From contig DASRDS010000221.1 in NCBI GenBank assembly GCA_035652495.1, positions 1 through 5,341 on the forward strand: a stretch of 5,341 nucleotides of DNA, read 5' to 3'. The DNA is from DASRDS01 sp035652495. Its GTDB lineage: Bacteria > Gemmatimonadota > Gemmatimonadetes > Gemmatimonadales > Gemmatimonadaceae. Below the pieces are notes generated by a model that did no database searches, was not told the DNA's origin, and saw nothing but the letters and a program-made list of their open reading frames with translations. Position numbers and translations under genes: made by a program. Shown here piece after piece: positions 4,860 to 5,341 of this stretch (positions within the stretch are counted from its first letter, which is position 1; the number at the start of each line of letters is the position of its first letter).

Positions 4860-5341
4860 CTACCGATATCCTGCCGCCTGCATCGTGAAGAGCTCGGAGT
4901 AGAGGCCGCCCTTCGCGACCAGTTCTTCGTGCGTACCCTGCTCGACGAGATGCGCTTTACTGAGTACGAGAATGCGATCCGCCATACGCACGGTCGAGAA
5001 CCGGTGCGAGATGAGAATCGCCATGCGTCCCCGCGTCAGCTCGGAGAACCGCTCGAACACCTCGTACTCGGCCCTGGCGTCCAGCGCCGCGGTTGGCTCG
5101 TCGAGAATCAATAGCTGCGCGTCACGCAGGTACGCCCGCGCCAGCGCGACCTTTTGCCACTCGCCACCAGAGAGGTCGACGCCGTCCTCGAAGCGCCGGC
5201 CGAGCATCTGGGCGTAGCCCTTGGGCAGCCGCGGCAGCAGCGTATCCGCCAAGGAATCGTGCGCGGCTGATTCGATCTTGGGCGGCACCGGCGGCGCGGC
5301 GCCGTTCTCACTCGCCACGGCGTGCTTGAGATAGTCCTCGG
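4860..5341 (-). CDS. ABC exporter ATP-binding domain, C-terminal part (5' end cut by window)
   Basis: The frame runs from the window edge to the TAG at 4862-4860 and shows 159 complete codons. A GTG at 5318 is in frame, but the sequence upstream (EDYLKHA) continues the ATPase domain, so it is not the start. Seen in order: the linker LPKGYAQMLGRRFEDGVDLSGG, with the ABC signature LSGGEWQ at visible residues 56-62; Walker B LLILDE ending at catalytic Glu81; a D-loop AALD (84-87); and the H-loop His112 in ISHRFSTV. After GTHEEL comes a short tail ending QAAGYR. Walker A, the Q-loop and any transmembrane domain lie beyond the window. RRFEDGVDLSGGEWQ and the tail are typical of ABC exporters with fused membrane and ATPase domains, so a half-transporter is likely; the substrate is unknown. 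It is convergent to the SGNH gene, with about 104 bases between the stops. Confidence 0.9.
   Translation of the reverse strand, partial: EDYLKHAVASENGAAPPVPPKIESAAHDSLADTLLPRLPKGYAQMLGRRFEDGVDLSGGEWQKVALARAYLRDAQLLILDEPTAALDARAEYEVFERFSELTRGRMAILISHRFSTVRMADRILVLSKAHLVEQGTHEELVAKGGLYSELFTMQAAGYR
4867..4881 (+). repeat. 15-bp direct repeat, copy 2
   Basis: This is identical to 4737-4751. This copy covers the antisense of the last codons of the ABC transporter gene, where the minus strand codes for QAAGY. Both copies therefore sit at the 3' ends of two convergent, unrelated genes. Confidence 0.6.

Noticed and set aside
4839..5114. Plus-strand open frame of 91 residues at the right end
   Set aside because: It is antisense to the ABC ATPase domain, whose signature, Walker B and H-loop are all intact on the minus strand.
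1..5341. CRISPR arrays, tRNA genes, rRNA, insertion sequences or phage genes
   Set aside because: No regular repeat-spacer pattern, cloverleaf, transposase motif or phage-like protein was seen. The 15-bp pair at 4737/4867 is only two copies.

Overview
The window is GC-rich DNA with short intergenic gaps. It shows a lipobox lipoprotein, a signal-peptide murein transglycosylase and a Tat-type lipoprotein, so it comes from a Gram-negative (diderm) bacterium. The mix of genes and the sequence style suit a soil-type lineage such as Gemmatimonadota or Acidobacteriota, but the sequence alone does not prove this. No phage, insertion sequence, CRISPR array, tRNA or rRNA is visible.

Layout from left to right. 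(1) Positions 1-141 are the last 46 codons of an NADP-type isocitrate dehydrogenase (icd). (2) Convergent to it, with an 8-base gap, is a 106-residue lipoprotein with an octaproline run and four W-x-x-G-H-W/Y repeats (150-470, minus). (3) A 226-base divergent spacer carries two adjacent perfect inverted repeats (511-524 and 526-556). (4) A signal-less S1C (HtrA/Deg-like) serine protease with one PDZ domain follows (697-1623, plus). (5) The 257 bases between protease and infA are not empty. On the minus strand they hold what looks like a complete miniature transcription unit: a candidate promoter, an 11-nt perfect complement to the 16S rRNA tail, a 13-codon ORF, and a strong hairpin followed by T6. 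(6) Then comes a tight plus-strand operon of infA (IF-1), a soluble lytic transglycosylase and an SGNH esterase lipoprotein. The genes are joined by 4-base stop/start overlaps (CTGA, then ATGA). (7) A hairpin-T6 terminator closes the operon and overlaps a second, competing hairpin. (8) On the minus strand is the C-terminal half of an ABC-exporter ATPase domain, cut by the window edge.

The genes are mostly housekeeping and cell-envelope functions. The transglycosylase and SGNH esterase probably both work on envelope or extracellular glycans and are translated together, downstream of a divergent IF-1. The observations most worth following are the tiny minus-strand unit at 1629-1820 and the transglycosylase start. 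The latter appears to be a CTG overlapping the infA stop: only a start there gives a signal peptide, and no ATG, GTG or TTG lies in frame before position 2327, inside the mature protein.
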